Shown here piece by piece: positions 22,016-33,835 of a DNA stretch of 64,000 nucleotides. Origin of the DNA: Paramyrothecium sp. XJ0827 (Eukaryota > Ascomycota > Sordariomycetes > Hypocreales > Stachybotryaceae); the NCBI GenBank assembly GCA_020881915.1, contig JAJFPB010000007.1, positions 1,116,001-1,180,000 on the forward strand, written 5' to 3'. The first letter of the stretch is position 1; the number at the start of each line of letters is the position of its first letter. Both the position numbers and the translations under genes were made by a program. The notes under the pieces were generated by a model that worked only from the letters and a program-made list of their open reading frames with translations, did no database searches and was not told where the DNA came from.

Positions 22016-24237
22016 ATGTTGTTCGTAACAAGCCCCCTGACCTTCACGGCATGCCTGTTGGCGTCCCTGCTTTGCCCAGGCTCTTCGGCATCTGTTCTTC
22101 CCCGCGAAGCTGTTGCGGCTCCTGCTGCTGTGGAGGACAAGCTGTCGACTCTCGTGCGCAGGAAGGATTGGCTGAGCCCAGAATACACTCTCCTGTACCG
22201 TCATGCTCTGCCTATCCCGCCAGTTAAACAACCGAAAAAGTATGTATACGTCTGTCTACCGAGTATCTGGTGTGCTAACGTTCGCTAGGATTATTCAGAA
22301 TCCTGTCACTGGCAAGGATGTATGGTACTATGAACTAGAGATCAAGGAATTTCAGCAGCAAGTAAGTATTCCAACCTTGAAGCAAATGCGGCCTACTCAC
22401 CAAATTAAGATTTACCCAAATCTCCGACCAGCCAAGCTTGTAGGCTACGATGGCATGTCTCCTGGGCCAACATTTATCGTTCCCATTGGCACGGAGACGG
22501 TTGTCCGCATTTTAAACAGCGCAAAGGATGAGACTTCCGTGCACCTCCACGGCTCACCGTCACGAGCTCCGTTTGACGGGTGGGCGGAAGATCTTACATT
22601 TCCTGGACAGTACAAGGATTACTACTGGCCAAACTATCAGTCAGCTCGTTTCCTTTGGTACCATGACCACGCTTTCATGAAAGTTAGAGACACCGACCAT
22701 CCTCGTCGTGACAAGGTCCAAATTATGGGACTAACACTCTGACTAGACAGCCGAGAATGCTTACTTCGGCCAAGCTGGTGCCTACCTACTCCAGGACCCA
22801 GCCGAGGACGCCCTTAACTTACCGTCCGGCTACGGCCAGTACGATATTCCCCTTGTACTAAGCGCCAAAATCTACAATGAGGACGGAAGTCTACAGGTGA
22901 GTTCATAATTCCGCTTTCAGTGTTTGTAGCAATGCTGAACCACCACAGTCGACCAAGGGAGAGGATGATAGGTATGTTTCCATGTCTTTCGCAAGAGGCT
23001 GATACAATTAACTAATCCACTGTCTAGCCTCTGGGGCGATGTCATCCATGTGGTAAGTCTTTGCTTTGCGCTTGCTTTGTCAACGACGATCCAGCTAATG
23101 CGCCTGGGTGAACAGAATGGACAGCCATGGCCTTTCTTCAATGTTGAGCCGCGCAAGTATCGATTCCGCATCCTTAACGCTGCTGTGTCCCGACACTGGG
23201 ATTTATACTTCATCCGAACATCTGCACCCAATGGTCGACTTCCTTTCCAAGTCATTGCCTCCGATGCAGGTCTCTTGGAAGCACCCGTTGAGGTTACTGA
23301 CGTCTACATCTCTCCAGGCGAGCGTTGGGAGATTGTAGTTGATTTCTCGGCCTACGCTGGTCAGAACATCGACGTTCGGAGCGTTCCACAGGCCAATGAT
23401 ATTGGCAAAGACGATGAATATGAGAAGACCGGCGAGGTCATGCGTTTTGTTGTCAAGTCGACGCCTGTCCAAGACCCCTCTCAGGTCCCGTCGACTCTGC
23501 GCCAAGTGCCGTTTCCCCCTGCCAACTCGGAACGGACGCGCAATTTCCGCTTCCACCGTTCCAACAGCCAATATCTCATCAATGACGTCGGATTTGCAGA
23601 TGTTGAGAACCGAGTTCTTGCCCGGCCTCCTGTTGGTACTGTGGAAACTTGGGTCCTAGAAAACAACTCAGACGGCTGGACCCACCCAGTCCACCTCCAT
23701 CTTGTCGATTTCCGGGTCATCAAGAGAACCGGTGGTCGGACTGCCGCTCGTAATCAAGTTATGTCTTACGAAGCAGGTGGGTTAAAGGACGTCGTTTGGC
23801 TCGGCAGAGGTGAAACGGTAACCATCGAAGCCCATTATCTCCCCTGGACGTAGGTGCACACCATTCCCAACCGAATCCCTCAGAATGTTGACAGGAAACC
23901 TTCAGGGGTCTCTATATGTGGCATTGTCACAATTTAATCCATGAAGACCATGATATGATGGCAGTGTTCAACGTCACGGCGTTGGAGGCTAAGGTGAGCT
24001 TGCTCCGCTCGTGCGTCACGACACATTTACTGAAGTGGATTTAAGGGCTATAATGAGACAACCGACTTCTCCGATCCTATGGACCCTCGTTGGAGAGCTG
24101 TTCCATTTAGTAGAACCGATTTCACTGGCCGTACCGGACCATTTTCCGATAACGCCATTACTGCAAAGGTTCAGCAGCTAGCTGAAGAGGAGCCATACAG
24201 TCAACTCGACGAGGCGCTCGCAGCTATCGGAGCGTAA
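22016..24237 (+). CDS. Bilirubin-oxidase-like multicopper oxidase
   Basis: Nine exons: 22016-22239, 22289-22361, 22410-22682, 22747-22896, 22949-22971, 23028-23052, 23116-23849, 23906-23993 and 24046-24237, giving 593 aa. Two exons are only 23 and 25 nt. A signal peptide leads to a short propeptide with a dibasic LVRRKDW that may be a Kex2 site. Copper ligands are plain: VHLHGSPSRAPFDGW and WYHDHAFMKTAENAYFGQAG in the first cupredoxin domain, then HPVHLHLVDF and WHCHNLIHEDHDMMAVF for the trinuclear site and the type-1 Cys with axial Met. The order and wording match Myrothecium-type bilirubin oxidases. These are secreted enzymes that oxidise tetrapyrroles or phenolics and reduce O2 to water. 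The natural substrate in fungi is generally unknown; pigment or phenol oxidation is an inference. Confidence 0.88.
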
Positions 24238-24831
24238 TATGGCCATGAGGATGAGGATCTGCTCCGTTGAAATATTACATGTTGTTTGCCACGACAAGCA
24301 CGTTTGGTTTTCTTTTATTTTCTTCTTTCTTTTTAATTTTCTTGTAAGAGCACGCAAGGTTCATACCAAGAGTACACATATTTCGCACAGGGCCACATTT
24401 GGATTCTGCAATCATGAGCGACTTTAGCAAAACACACAATAGATATCAATAAATCAGTCATTACCGAATTGGTTTCAATGGCTTAATCGATTACTTTAGA
24501 GTTCGTGACCGGTGTTGCTAACAACAAGACCTATGAATGAATTCTTAACAAGCCATTCCTACTCTCATAATGCGAAGAACCCTGCTCGCTGCACCACAGG
24601 GTTATTTATTGATTCATACATCATAAAGCACGGGTAAAACATCACAGTATTGTCGGCAAGCTTTTATTCATTCTTGTTGTGTTCACCTGAGGGTACAATT
24701 CGGTCGTCAAGTGCTGCTCAATTCCAGATTTCTCGGCATACACAACCTCTACCTGTGATGCTCCGCCGCAACCATTCATGTTTACAAATCCGAGAAATAG
24801 GAATTCTGATTCCAACAATACGAAGACTTGC
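24238..24831. other. Convergent 3' spacer
   Basis: Pyrimidine-rich 3' region of the oxidase gene (TTTTCTTTTATTTTC at about 24308) and the 3' side of the aldo-keto reductase gene. No further gene is seen. Confidence 0.4.
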
Positions 24832-25946
24832 TCAAGGAGCATCAGTAGGGTCCCTTTGATCATCAGTTGGTCGCCAAATAACATCTTCAACATTTGCTTT
24901 GGAACGTACCAGTCGGTGACGAGGCCCTCGTCAAGTCCATCCATTTCGGCCAGGTCTTCTGCAGAAATCTCAAACCCACCCACATCGGCATTCTCGACAA
25001 GTCTGTCACGACGCACGCTCTTCGGGAGCGTGATCATGTCGTGTTGTAGGCTCCATCTAAGGAACTTTAGCTATTGTCCTGGATAATGTGGAAAGGTACG
25101 GATTCCCAGGCCAATAAGAAGGAGCTTACTTCACAAAGAGTTGCGCCGGCGAGCAAGAGTACTTCTTTGACAAAGAAAGAATCTTCGGATGTCTCATCCT
25201 CATGCCCCTAGCGAGAGGTGCATACGCCTCAATGGCAATGTCGTACTTGGCACAAACCTTTCGAATGCTGACTTGGGTGTTGAAAGGGTGCACTTCGATT
25301 TGGTTGATGACAGGCTTGACGCTCGGGTTCGATGCCATGAGCTCTTCAATCTGTTCAGTCGCTTGTGAGTGGTCGGTTTCAGGAATGACTGTTATGGGAT
25401 GTGGGTGCTTCAAAGGCTTACATGAGCTACACCGTAGTTGCTGACGCCGGCCATCTTCACCTCCCCATCGTTTACTGCATCCTCCAAGGCCATCCAGCTT
25501 GTCAAGCGAGCTTCTCTGCCTCCGTAAGGACTGTGCAGCAGGAACAAATCGACATAGCCAAGGCCGCTCACTTCAACCGAGTTCTTGATCGAGCGTCTCA
25601 CCGCCGAGTAGTTCGTGCCGTTACTGCTGAGCTTCGTCGTATAGAAGATGTCCTCACGCTTCAATGCCTGTTTGTTCTCTGGGCTCGCCAAGAAATCGGC
25701 AATCGCCTTGCCCGCTTCCCGTTCATTTTGGTACATCTGGGCGCAGTCGAAGCCACGGTACCCGATGCCCAGCGCCCAATTGACGGATTGCTTGGCCTCT
25801 TTACCCGACATCATGTAAAGGCCCAGCTGGATCTGAGGGATCGTCGCGCCATTTGCGAGCTGGGTTGTCGTCAGAAGTCTTCGGCTACAAGCATCTCAAT
25901 CACGTACCGAAACTCGCTTCCCGAGCATTGAGGAAGTTGTCGCCAT
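24832..25946 (-). CDS. Aldo-keto reductase (AKR), 288 aa
   Basis: Five exons: 25946-25908, 25859-25422, 25350-25130, 25056-24910 and a terminal 22-nt exon 24853-24832. The last splice replaces a long read-through tail with the normal ending DWDPTDAP and stop, which gives the usual AKR length. The catalytic tetrad is visible: D and Y in GYRGFDCAQMYQNE, K in FYTTKL, H in DLFLLHSPYG. GVSNYGVAH and NQIEVHPFNTQ fall on the substrate/cofactor face, and LPKSVRRDRLVENADVGGFE is the NADPH-adenine site. Such enzymes reduce aldehydes or ketones with NADPH in the cytosol. The specific substrate cannot be told. It converges with the multicopper oxidase gene. Confidence 0.85.
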
Positions 25947-27047
25947 GGTTCCAGAAGTGAAACGAAAGGGCTTTCACGGAGAGGGTTGCTGTTGTTCAAC
26001 GTTTAGATCGTTGTTCAAAAAGCGTTTGTAGGCGCCATTAAATGGTGGGGATGAGTGTCGTCCTCACCCCGCAGGTGAAGACACCAAGATACAGGACCCA
26101 CCAAGTGCAATATTATGGGAGGACAATGCATTCCTCGACGCTTGCAGTGTTATCCAGGTATAACCCTAAAGTTAAGTGACGTAAGAGAAAATTAGACGAA
26201 TCATTTGCATGAGGGGAAGGGATTATAGAGGGGTAAATAGCAATCATAATGATACAGTGGTGATGTAAGGAAGATCTAGGGTAGCTGGATATTGGGCTCA
26301 CGCCCTAGACTAAAAGTAGCCTGGGAGCAGGTCGCTATGCAAAAGTGATATTGCTGGGCAGTATAAAAATGACCCGCAATGCCTCGTGGGATTTAATACC
26401 TTGGCGAAGTTTGTTCCTGGAAGTGTCACTGGTATGAGCTAATTAAACAGCCATTTAGCTAGTCATGTGAATCGTCTTACATGTTAAAACATGTGGAGGT
26501 GCGCACGCCGATATTTGGGGGGCTACGTATTTCTGATCTAGTATAATGGTGAGGTTGTTGGGCATGTGAAATTCATTCCTCCATATTTTGGTGCTGGACT
26601 CGGTCACGGAGTTGTGCAAGGCGTTATGGATGCCGAGGGTTGTTTCTCCAGTACTCAAGTAGCTGGTTCGTCTTGTTGAATTATCCAGACCCATGGGAGT
26701 TATATGGCTACAACGATCCATTGTAGAGGGAGACGCATACAGTTTATCCACGGTGTATCTCGCTTCTTTGGCAAGGTCCTCTTGTAGAAGGGTGCGGTGG
26801 TAGTCGCTATGGCGAAGAAACTCAGCTTTGAGCATGTAAACTCCGGTGGCCAGTGAGTTATAGTGGGTACACAAATGTTGATTCTGGCTTTCCAGAGAAG
26901 ATCACCTTGTGCAAAAAGGCTGTCCATGACTTCTCTCATGGGAAGATGTGGGCGCATATCTATTATATGTCTTACTTCATACCTAGGTATAAGTCTGGCT
27001 AACTTACATTAATTTAGTCGCTGAAATAGACGTAAGTCCTTAGGAGC
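25947..27047. other. Intergenic, with unassigned helical open frames
   Basis: On the minus strand at 26455-26957 two overlapping open frames contain helix-like text (MREVMDSLFAQGDLLWKARI and LKAEFLRHSDYHRTLL). They could be a remnant of a gene I do not recognise. They cannot be joined by a clean intron, so no gene is called. Confidence 0.3.
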
Positions 27048-28415
27048 TTAACGCAGAGTATAAATAACCTCATCTCCTTCTTCCTTCTCACTCTCATCCT
27101 TATTTATAGCAATAATATCAAGTCTAACAGCATCTTTGAGCTCTCCAGATACACTTGCACCTCTGAGAACGTCAAGACTGTCTCTTTGCACCCCAGAGAG
27201 GATGGAGATCATGCCGAAGCCTTGGCCCACTGGCGTACTTCTCAACACTAGGATGACCACCGTGAATAGACTCGTCAGGAGAGGATAGATAGCCAGGACG
27301 AGATAAAGCCGCCAGCTTGCGCGCAATGTCGGCTTGATGGATGTGGTGTTTTCTATGAGATTGTAATGTGTCTCATCATAGTCTTGGTTAGGGATGGCAA
27401 AAGCAGGTCCCGGCTCGGCCCAGCCATTCAACCAGGCCATGCGGGGCCAGTACATGGCGGCAACGACGGTGGTGAACGTCGGCATGCCCCAATCATCATC
27501 GGTGGGTATTGTGGTGAAGATGCCGAGGAACTCGGCAAGGACAGGCATGTACCATGTGCTGAAGGCTGGAATCGCTTGGGCGAAGATAGCCTGGTGCTTC
27601 TCTAGCAGCAGATCCCTTCTGCAGCTACCGTCGAGGAGCCTTACTGCGGCGGTGGTAATGGACCACGTGCCTTTGCATTGTTGCCGAGAGGTGTCAAATT
27701 TGAATGCGTTCTCTTCGAATACAGAGTCCTTGCCGGACGTTTCGGCAACGGCGAGGAATACCGAAGTAGAGTTTGCGAGTAAGAAGACGGACCATCCATT
27801 ATAAAGATTAATCCAATCAAAGTCGCCTTCGTTATAGTACGGTTCCCAGTACGAGGTTTGATTGCGATATCTTTGAATGGACTCATCAACCACCGTGACA
27901 GTCCCACGGACATCTGCCTCGATCCTTCTCTTCGCGTTAATCATGAGGCTGACCCCTATAGATCCTATTTCCTGCATACCAGGAGGCGCCACCATGCCAT
28001 ACATGCCGGCAGTATCGCGTATCGGGTGGATGCTTGTCCCGCCGATAAAGCGCTTGTAGGCCGCGCTCAGACCGAGCGGCAAACAAATGAACAGCAGGAT
28101 GGTGAGCCGCCATCCGAGGCCCGTAAACGGCTTGAATAACTGGTTGGTGAGGATGGCGTCGAAATTCTGCAGCTGCGACTTGCCGAAGCGTGCCTCAAAG
28201 CGGAGGAAGGCGATCGGCGCGATGCGATCAAAGCAGAGGCCCATGGTACTTAGCAAGAACCCCAGCACGACGAGTTGGTTCGCGAAGCCTAGTCGCCATG
28301 CCAAGCTCATTCGTGGAGATATAGTGGCAATGCCCACGGCGAGACATAGAAAGGTCAACAGCAGCGCAACACAGTCGAGGAGGTTAAGAGACCGGTCCCG
28401 TCTTCTACGATTCAT
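27048..28415 (-). CDS. Large multi-pass membrane protein of unknown function, 455 aa
   Basis: An uninterrupted frame from ATG 28415. Four strong hydrophobic helices: about 13-33 (DCVALLLTFLCLAVGIATI), 44-62, 101-119 (GWRLTILLFICLPLGLSAA) and 371-393 (LYLVLAIYPLLTSLFTVVIL). Between the third and fourth lies a roughly 250-residue segment with several N-x-S/T sites (NQTS, NSTS, NTTS) and paired cysteines (QQCKG, DGSCRR), consistent with an extracellular or lumenal domain. The C-terminus is cytoplasmic and acidic (DESEKEEGDE). The layout of an N-terminal helix trio, large ectodomain and single C-terminal helix recurs in uncharacterised ascomycete proteins. I know no function. Confidence 0.65.
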   Translation of the reverse strand: MNRRRRDRSLNLLDCVALLLTFLCLAVGIATISPRMSLAWRLGFANQLVVLGFLLSTMGLCFDRIAPIAFLRFEARFGKSQLQNFDAILTNQLFKPFTGLGWRLTILLFICLPLGLSAAYKRFIGGTSIHPIRDTAGMYGMVAPPGMQEIGSIGVSLMINAKRRIEADVRGTVTVVDESIQRYRNQTSYWEPYYNEGDFDWINLYNGWSVFLLANSTSVFLAVAETSGKDSVFEENAFKFDTSRQQCKGTWSITTAAVRLLDGSCRRDLLLEKHQAIFAQAIPAFSTWYMPVLAEFLGIFTTIPTDDDWGMPTFTTVVAAMYWPRMAWLNGWAEPGPAFAIPNQDYDETHYNLIENTTSIKPTLRASWRLYLVLAIYPLLTSLFTVVILVLRSTPVGQGFGMISILSGVQRDSLDVLRGASVSGELKDAVRLDIIAINKDESEKEEGDEVIYTLR

Positions 28416-28869
28416 AAAAGTAGGTAGTTATACGTATCTTTATTATGTGTTAACTATATAAAAGTGACCCTGCCTAATGTACTGACCGGCCAGTTTTGCT
28501 GCCTAGCACCGCTGAAGGCGGTGCATCGACGATCCATTGCGAAAAGGCGAGGCGGGCGCGAGTAGTAGCCGCAGTGGTTACAGCTTGGTCTCGGGGGTTT
28601 TCCCTTGCATTATGCTGCTCTCATAACCATTGACTTCTTTCGAGTGATCCCTAAGAGGTTTCGCAAAACTCCGGTCAGACGCCTTTTATAGCTCACAGGC
28701 TACCCTAGCAAAGGGTGAGCGACTTCTCATAACGTCGAGCGGAGCCCATTTCGCCTTGGTAATCGTCCTTGGAAGCAAGATTCCGAGGACGTGGCAACAC
28801 GCCATTGCTCTTTCAAGTACACGTTCAGTGCCTCATGAACACAAAGCTGCTACGTCCAAGACCACGTAA
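28416..28869. other. Intergenic
   Basis: No coding sense recognised. Confidence 0.4.
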
Positions 28870-30150
28870 CTAGAGCTTTGATTTTGGGCGGCTTTTTCCC
28901 TCAAGGAGCCTCTCTGCATTCTGAACCACCTCGGCCGCAATACCCCAGCTCAGTTCATATCCACGGCCACCTGCACCGTAGGCATGAATTACACGCCCTT
29001 TCACCGGCAGCCCATCATGGTTCAAGACTTCTCTCTCTTCCACCTCGATCCTCACTCCATCTTCTCGAGCTGGACGACGACCCACGACATCCGCAATCAC
29101 GGCGATTTCCTTGTCTGCGCTGGAGAGATCTTGTGATCGTTTCCCCGTAGCCAAGGCGATCAGCTCCGCACCGTTAGAAAGAAGACTTGTACGTGCCAAG
29201 AGGTCTGGCTCCGTCCGCAAGTCCCATGGTTCCTTGGTCCCACCAATAATAGTTCCGCCGCCGAAAGATCGGGGAATGATGAAACTCCAACTTCCATCTT
29301 TGTGTTGCCTCGTTACAGTCTTGGTTGCAGACACCAGATTCGTTACGACAGTTTGACCTTGGGGGTTGCATCAGCTTGGTTTCTAACTCAATGACAAGAG
29401 ATCCCATGGTTTGGGAAGACCGACCTCGTATGGGAAAGCTCTTAGCATCAGAGAATCCCGTTCCACTGGCGTTTATCACAAACTGGATATTATCTCGGAG
29501 GGCGTATGCCTCCCATTCTGTTTTTAGGCTTCGATCCAGGGTGACGCCACCTTGCAAGATAAACTTGCGGAGTAAGTGTGCGCAATACAACGGAGCGTTG
29601 ACACAATACGTCTCATACTCGTAACCGAGTACCACACCTTCTGGTAGCTCTGATTTAGAGAATTTCCGATAGCCAGGAAGCCCGGTCTCTTCCCCAAAAG
29701 TGTCCGCGTTCTGCATAAGGTAGCCCTCATCTGGCGACTCCAGCAATTCGATGCCAGGTAATTGAGCGATGCCCGCCCATGGTTCAGCTTCGAGCTGTTT
29801 CTTAAATTTCGATACGGTCTGCTTCAACCAGCGAGCTTCACGTTTCAACTGCGGCGTGGTGGCCGGGATGGGTCGAACATGCGCGCCTGCCCACATGGAT
29901 GCATAGTCCACAGAGCTCTTGATTGGAGCACCCGGTATGCTTCCTGGCCATTCTCGCGAAACCAGCAATATCTGTGGTTTGCTCTTCGGATCATCTTCTA
30001 AAGCTTCGATAGCTTCTTGGAGTTTGAGGGCACAGGTCAACCCTATGACGCCAGCCCTAGGAACATGAGAGAGGAATCAACAGTGCATGCATCTGAGACC
30101 TACCCAATCACAACGACGGTCGGGGGAGAAGATGCTACTAAAGAAGCCAT
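28870..30150 (-). CDS. D-amino-acid oxidase with peroxisomal targeting signal
   Basis: Three exons: 30150-30104, 30056-29425 and 29357-28870 (388 aa). The first intron splits the FAD motif and restores VVVIGAGVIGLTCALKL. The second falls within PIRGQTVV, the conserved segment before the substrate-site strands. Other family marks are SVDYASMWAGAHVRP, DGSWSFIIPRSFGGGTIIGG and HAYGAGGRGYELSWG near the end. The last three residues are SKL, a type-1 peroxisomal signal. The enzyme deaminates D-amino acids to 2-oxo acids, ammonia and H2O2 inside peroxisomes, letting fungi use or detoxify D-amino acids. An MFS transporter gene follows 286 bp upstream in the same orientation, which might supply the substrate, though the two are not in an operon. 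Confidence 0.9.
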
Positions 30151-30436
30151 TCTTCTGAAGTGAGCATCAGGTTCAGGATGGATTGGTCGTTCTTTAATTC
30201 AGTGAATCCTTCCCAGTCGTTTGGATGATACGAGTGCAGATGGTGTTAGCGCCGAATTCGGCGTCCATGATGACATTCCCCCACTCGGAAAATATGCACT
30301 CTTACGGTAGCAGGATGCGATGAGCTAGCACAACCTTGATCTCTTGGCTTATCTATAGGCTAGGGTATCATAATTTAAGGAGCCAATTGCAGACCTCGAT
30401 AAACGTCGCTGCCATACAAACAAGTTGGACAACACA

Positions 30437-32142
30437 TTATTCTTTCTTCAACCCGACTTTTCCGGCTCTCCTCAAACCCACTGCGCTGAGTGCAACACAA
30501 AGCATCATGAAACCAAACAAAGCCCAGAAGCTAGCCCGGTAGCCTTCCAAGAGAGCTTGAGTTTCTTCCATCCAATAATATTTCTTGGTGACGGAGCTCG
30601 ATATTATTTGCAGAATGGCTAGTCCCAGTGCAGTTCCAAATTGAGCTGAGGTATTGAACACGGCTCCGGCAAGTGCTTGGGTGTCTTCGGGGAAGACCTC
30701 GGAGATGACAATCAAGCCGACAGTGAAGAGAATGTTGGCACTGAGGGGACACAGGAGCTGAGCCTCGAAAGCACCAGCCCAGTATGACCAGTGCGGTTGG
30801 ATCACAGCCATCAGCAAAGGCGAGCCTGCACAAAGAGCCGACGAGATGCCAACGAGCCATATGGCGCGACACTTGTCCACGAAGAAGCCCGTCGTAAGCC
30901 CTAGGAGTACGCCTACGACAAGACTAGGAACAATACGCAGGGAGGAATCCAGAGCGGACAGATGCTGCACTTCTTGGAAGCTATGCACGTGTTAGTCGAC
31001 AGCTAACAGCTAAATCGACAGCGCTATGAAACAGTGCACTTACAACAAGCTGGAAAACAGTTCCATTGCGTTGACTGCAGAGAATGACAGAGCCGTGATG
31101 CCACAAATGGTTGCAAAGGACGGATTTCTCCAGAGCGAGTTGGGAATGAGTGCCGGTTTACCCAGGGATACTCGATGGTGCATCCAAGCGATGAAGGATG
31201 GCAGAGTAATAACACACAAGCAGAGAAGTACAATGGTATCTCTGTCGCGGATCTTTGAAGTATCACTACTGATCACACTACAAGAAGAGATATGTTAGCT
31301 TTGGAGTATTTGGGAGCCGGGGCGACCCACGCTAGGAGATAGCACAGCATGGTCATGAATGCTGTGATGAGAAGTGCGCCAACCCAATCGATCTTGGTCT
31401 TGACCCTCGTCAACCGCTCCTTGAAGGAGAGGTCCTCTGGATTGTGAGGCAGCGCCCATACTCCGACAATGGAGAGGAAGAGAGCAATGGAACCATAGAT
31501 GTACCAGCCCGTACGCCAGCCGCTGGCGTCAATCAAGATACCTCCGATGACTAGGCCAAATGAGAATCCTAGCGGTTGACTCAAGCCCAAAACCGCAAAG
31601 GCGAGGTTCCGGCCTCTTCCGCGAGGCATAGCCTGCGTGACCAGGGCAATGGACGACGACAAGTGAAGAGCAACCCCAACGCCCTGGATGGCTCGCATGG
31701 CGACAAGTTGAGAGCCAGTTTTCGACCAGGCGGCGCCGAGCATGAAAGCCGCAAGGGTAAAAGAGCCGGCGAGATCCACAGCCCGGGCACCAAAGGCGTC
31801 CGCTATGGAGCCTGCAAGTAGTAGTGCAGCCGCTGTCCCCAGGTTGCCCACAGAAGACGGCCAGAAGGCCAGGGATTCTGGAAGCTGCAGATCGGCCGCC
31901 ATGGTGGGCAGCCCGACAATGACGAGGCCATTGATGGCGCTCGAGCAGAAGTTGACGCCAGACAGCTGCGTGACGATTGTTGCCTTTTGGAAGCGGGAGT
32001 ACGTCTTGGGCGCGTCCTCTTGCAGCACTCGTGACCGCGTGCTCAGCGTCCTCTCGAGCACATCGAGGGGGATGCTGCTTATGGGGCCATGCTCAGACGT
32101 GCTCTGCGGAGCAATGACCACGGTTTCCGTTTGCGTTGCCAT
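30437..32142 (-). CDS. DHA2-type MFS transporter
   Basis: Three exons: 32142-31331, 31277-31044 and 30980-30437 (529 aa). About 60 cytoplasmic residues precede the first helix (TIVTQLSGVNFCSSAINGLV). Motif-A-like text is weak (LAGSIADAFGARAVDLAG). AIQGVGVALHLSSSIALVTQ and AVLGLSQPLGFSFGLVIGGI correspond to helices 4-5 with the antiporter-style glycine pattern. About 14 helices can be counted, ending in SFWALFGFMMLCVALSAVGL. This fits the fungal drug:H+ antiporter 2 group at the plasma membrane. The substrate is unknown; the neighbouring D-amino-acid oxidase gene is the only contextual hint. Confidence 0.8.
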
Positions 32143-33835
32143 GGTGTTTTGCAGTTTCGGCCTGCCTCTAACTGCTCCTTGAGTCTAGAAACAGCCAGCC
32201 GTGAAGAATTCTATATAGTCAACGGAAACTCCACTTGGCCGAGATCGGGTCCATTGACTAACAAAAATGCACTACTGGCACGTTGACTCTTTGACATGTG
32301 GGTCTCGCGAAAGGCGCAGGTGGCTCGTCCATACCGCAGGAGACTTATTTCGGGGTGCCCACATTGAGGAACAGGAAGATTCGGCTGGTGACGTTGTGAG
32401 AGGAATCGGTTGCGTGTGCAGGCCTTTGTTGTAGTAAGGCTTGGTGTCCTAGGCGGGCGGACCAAGCATCGCCATCGACAATGCACGAACAAACTAAGTA
32501 TGCAGCCGCCCCATAGCGTCATTGGCTAAGATGTGGGAATAAAGTAACTTCTGGAACTGCACCACAACAGGTACCATAGGTGGGCTAGTTACTATCATGT
32601 CTATGGCAGGTGGCAGATCAAGGGTCAAAAGTAGCGGAATAGCCATCGCGGCCGAACCCATTCCGACGATAACCCTGTTGCTGCCGTTGAAGCTATCCCC
32701 AAGGGACAAAGGCGAGGACCAGATCCGCCGGGGACCCGATAGCCTAATAAACCGAAGACACCTATCTAACCTACGGTATACCTGTTTGGAGCTGAGGAAA
32801 ATGCTGGATCTTTATCAGCCACACTTGTTTACTGGCGTTTCTAAAAAACATCCACGTCAATTGAATACGACCCTGGTTTACTACGTGTCTGACTAAGGTG
32901 GTTTGCGCAGTCAGGGGGATTTCTTTCAGGCGCGTGTCGTTGACTCATATGTGAGTAAATTCTAGGTGTAATTCCTTGCTTCATGGACTTGAAATTTCGA
33001 AATGGCGGATAATTGCTCCATCGTTTGTTCTCACAATCTACAATTGATGTGGTCAACAAGCATCCCGTATTGAGCAGCTGCATCATGCACCGTCCAGCAT
33101 CTGGACGGTTGGTGCGACAAACCCTGCAGTTCTAGAAGCAGTCTGGAAGATTCATCCGAATCGGTGGGACGGGCGCAAAAATAATGCCAGACGGCCCAAT
33201 GGTGCAGGGCCTGTGCTGCGAGATCGCCCTCAGCCACTCTGCGAGTCACTGGAAGGTAATTAAAAAATAAGAGTCGGGTCCAATCACGTCTCGGCGAGGA
33301 TTGAATTCGGCATCGGGACATGGTCGAGAGCCGGGCAGAGCATCTTATTGCCGTTACTAAGCGGCCAATGGTTGACTCGGTGAAAGTTGACTCGGTGAAC
33401 TCAAAACCTCCAGCACGATTGGCTGCCAAGGCGATTCCATGACAAACAAGACCCAACCCACCCGGCACTGAGTCCGGGGTTTGGCACCATGGCGGCGGGG
33501 ACCAACCGAGACACTGGCGGGAAACCCCTAGGCTTAGGCTTGGGCTTAGGTGGTCTTACTGCTCCCTTTGATACGAAGTAGATCCCGCCCCAGATAGATA
33601 AGGCGAACCCGTTAATCTCGCTCTGAGACTCTAGTCGCACAAGCTCAAGGTTTGCGATAAGGACGAGCGCTGACCGACTTTTGCCTTTCGAAGAACTCTG
33701 AATAAAGAGCATCGCGGATCCATTGACTAAAGCAAAAGGGCGGCCTGCCGCAGTTGGAGTTGCGGGCGGATTCACTGCGTTTTCCTCGTCTTCCTACCCA
33801 ACCTATTCATCGACGCGCGGCCAACAACACACATC
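32143..33835. other. Intergenic, with short direct repeats
   Basis: GTTGACTCGGTGAA is directly repeated at about 33371-33400, and a hexamer like GGCTTA repeats at about 33531-33551. A 145-codon open frame at 33031-33468 (-) shows no recognisable features and is not called. Confidence 0.4.

Noticed and set aside
15461..24237. Secondary-metabolite cluster formed by the FAD monooxygenase, secreted protein and multicopper oxidase
   Set aside because: No polyketide synthase, peptide synthetase, terpene cyclase, prenyltransferase or cluster regulator lies among them, and gaps of 0.9 and 2.3 kb separate the genes.
26455..26957. Two overlapping minus-strand frames with helix-like sequence
   Set aside because: They could not be joined by a plausible intron and match no family I know; mentioned only as a possible remnant.
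33031..33468. 145-codon open frame on the minus strand upstream of the serine dehydratase
   Set aside because: Composition is that of GC-mixed spacer, it overlaps direct repeats, and no motif is recognisable.
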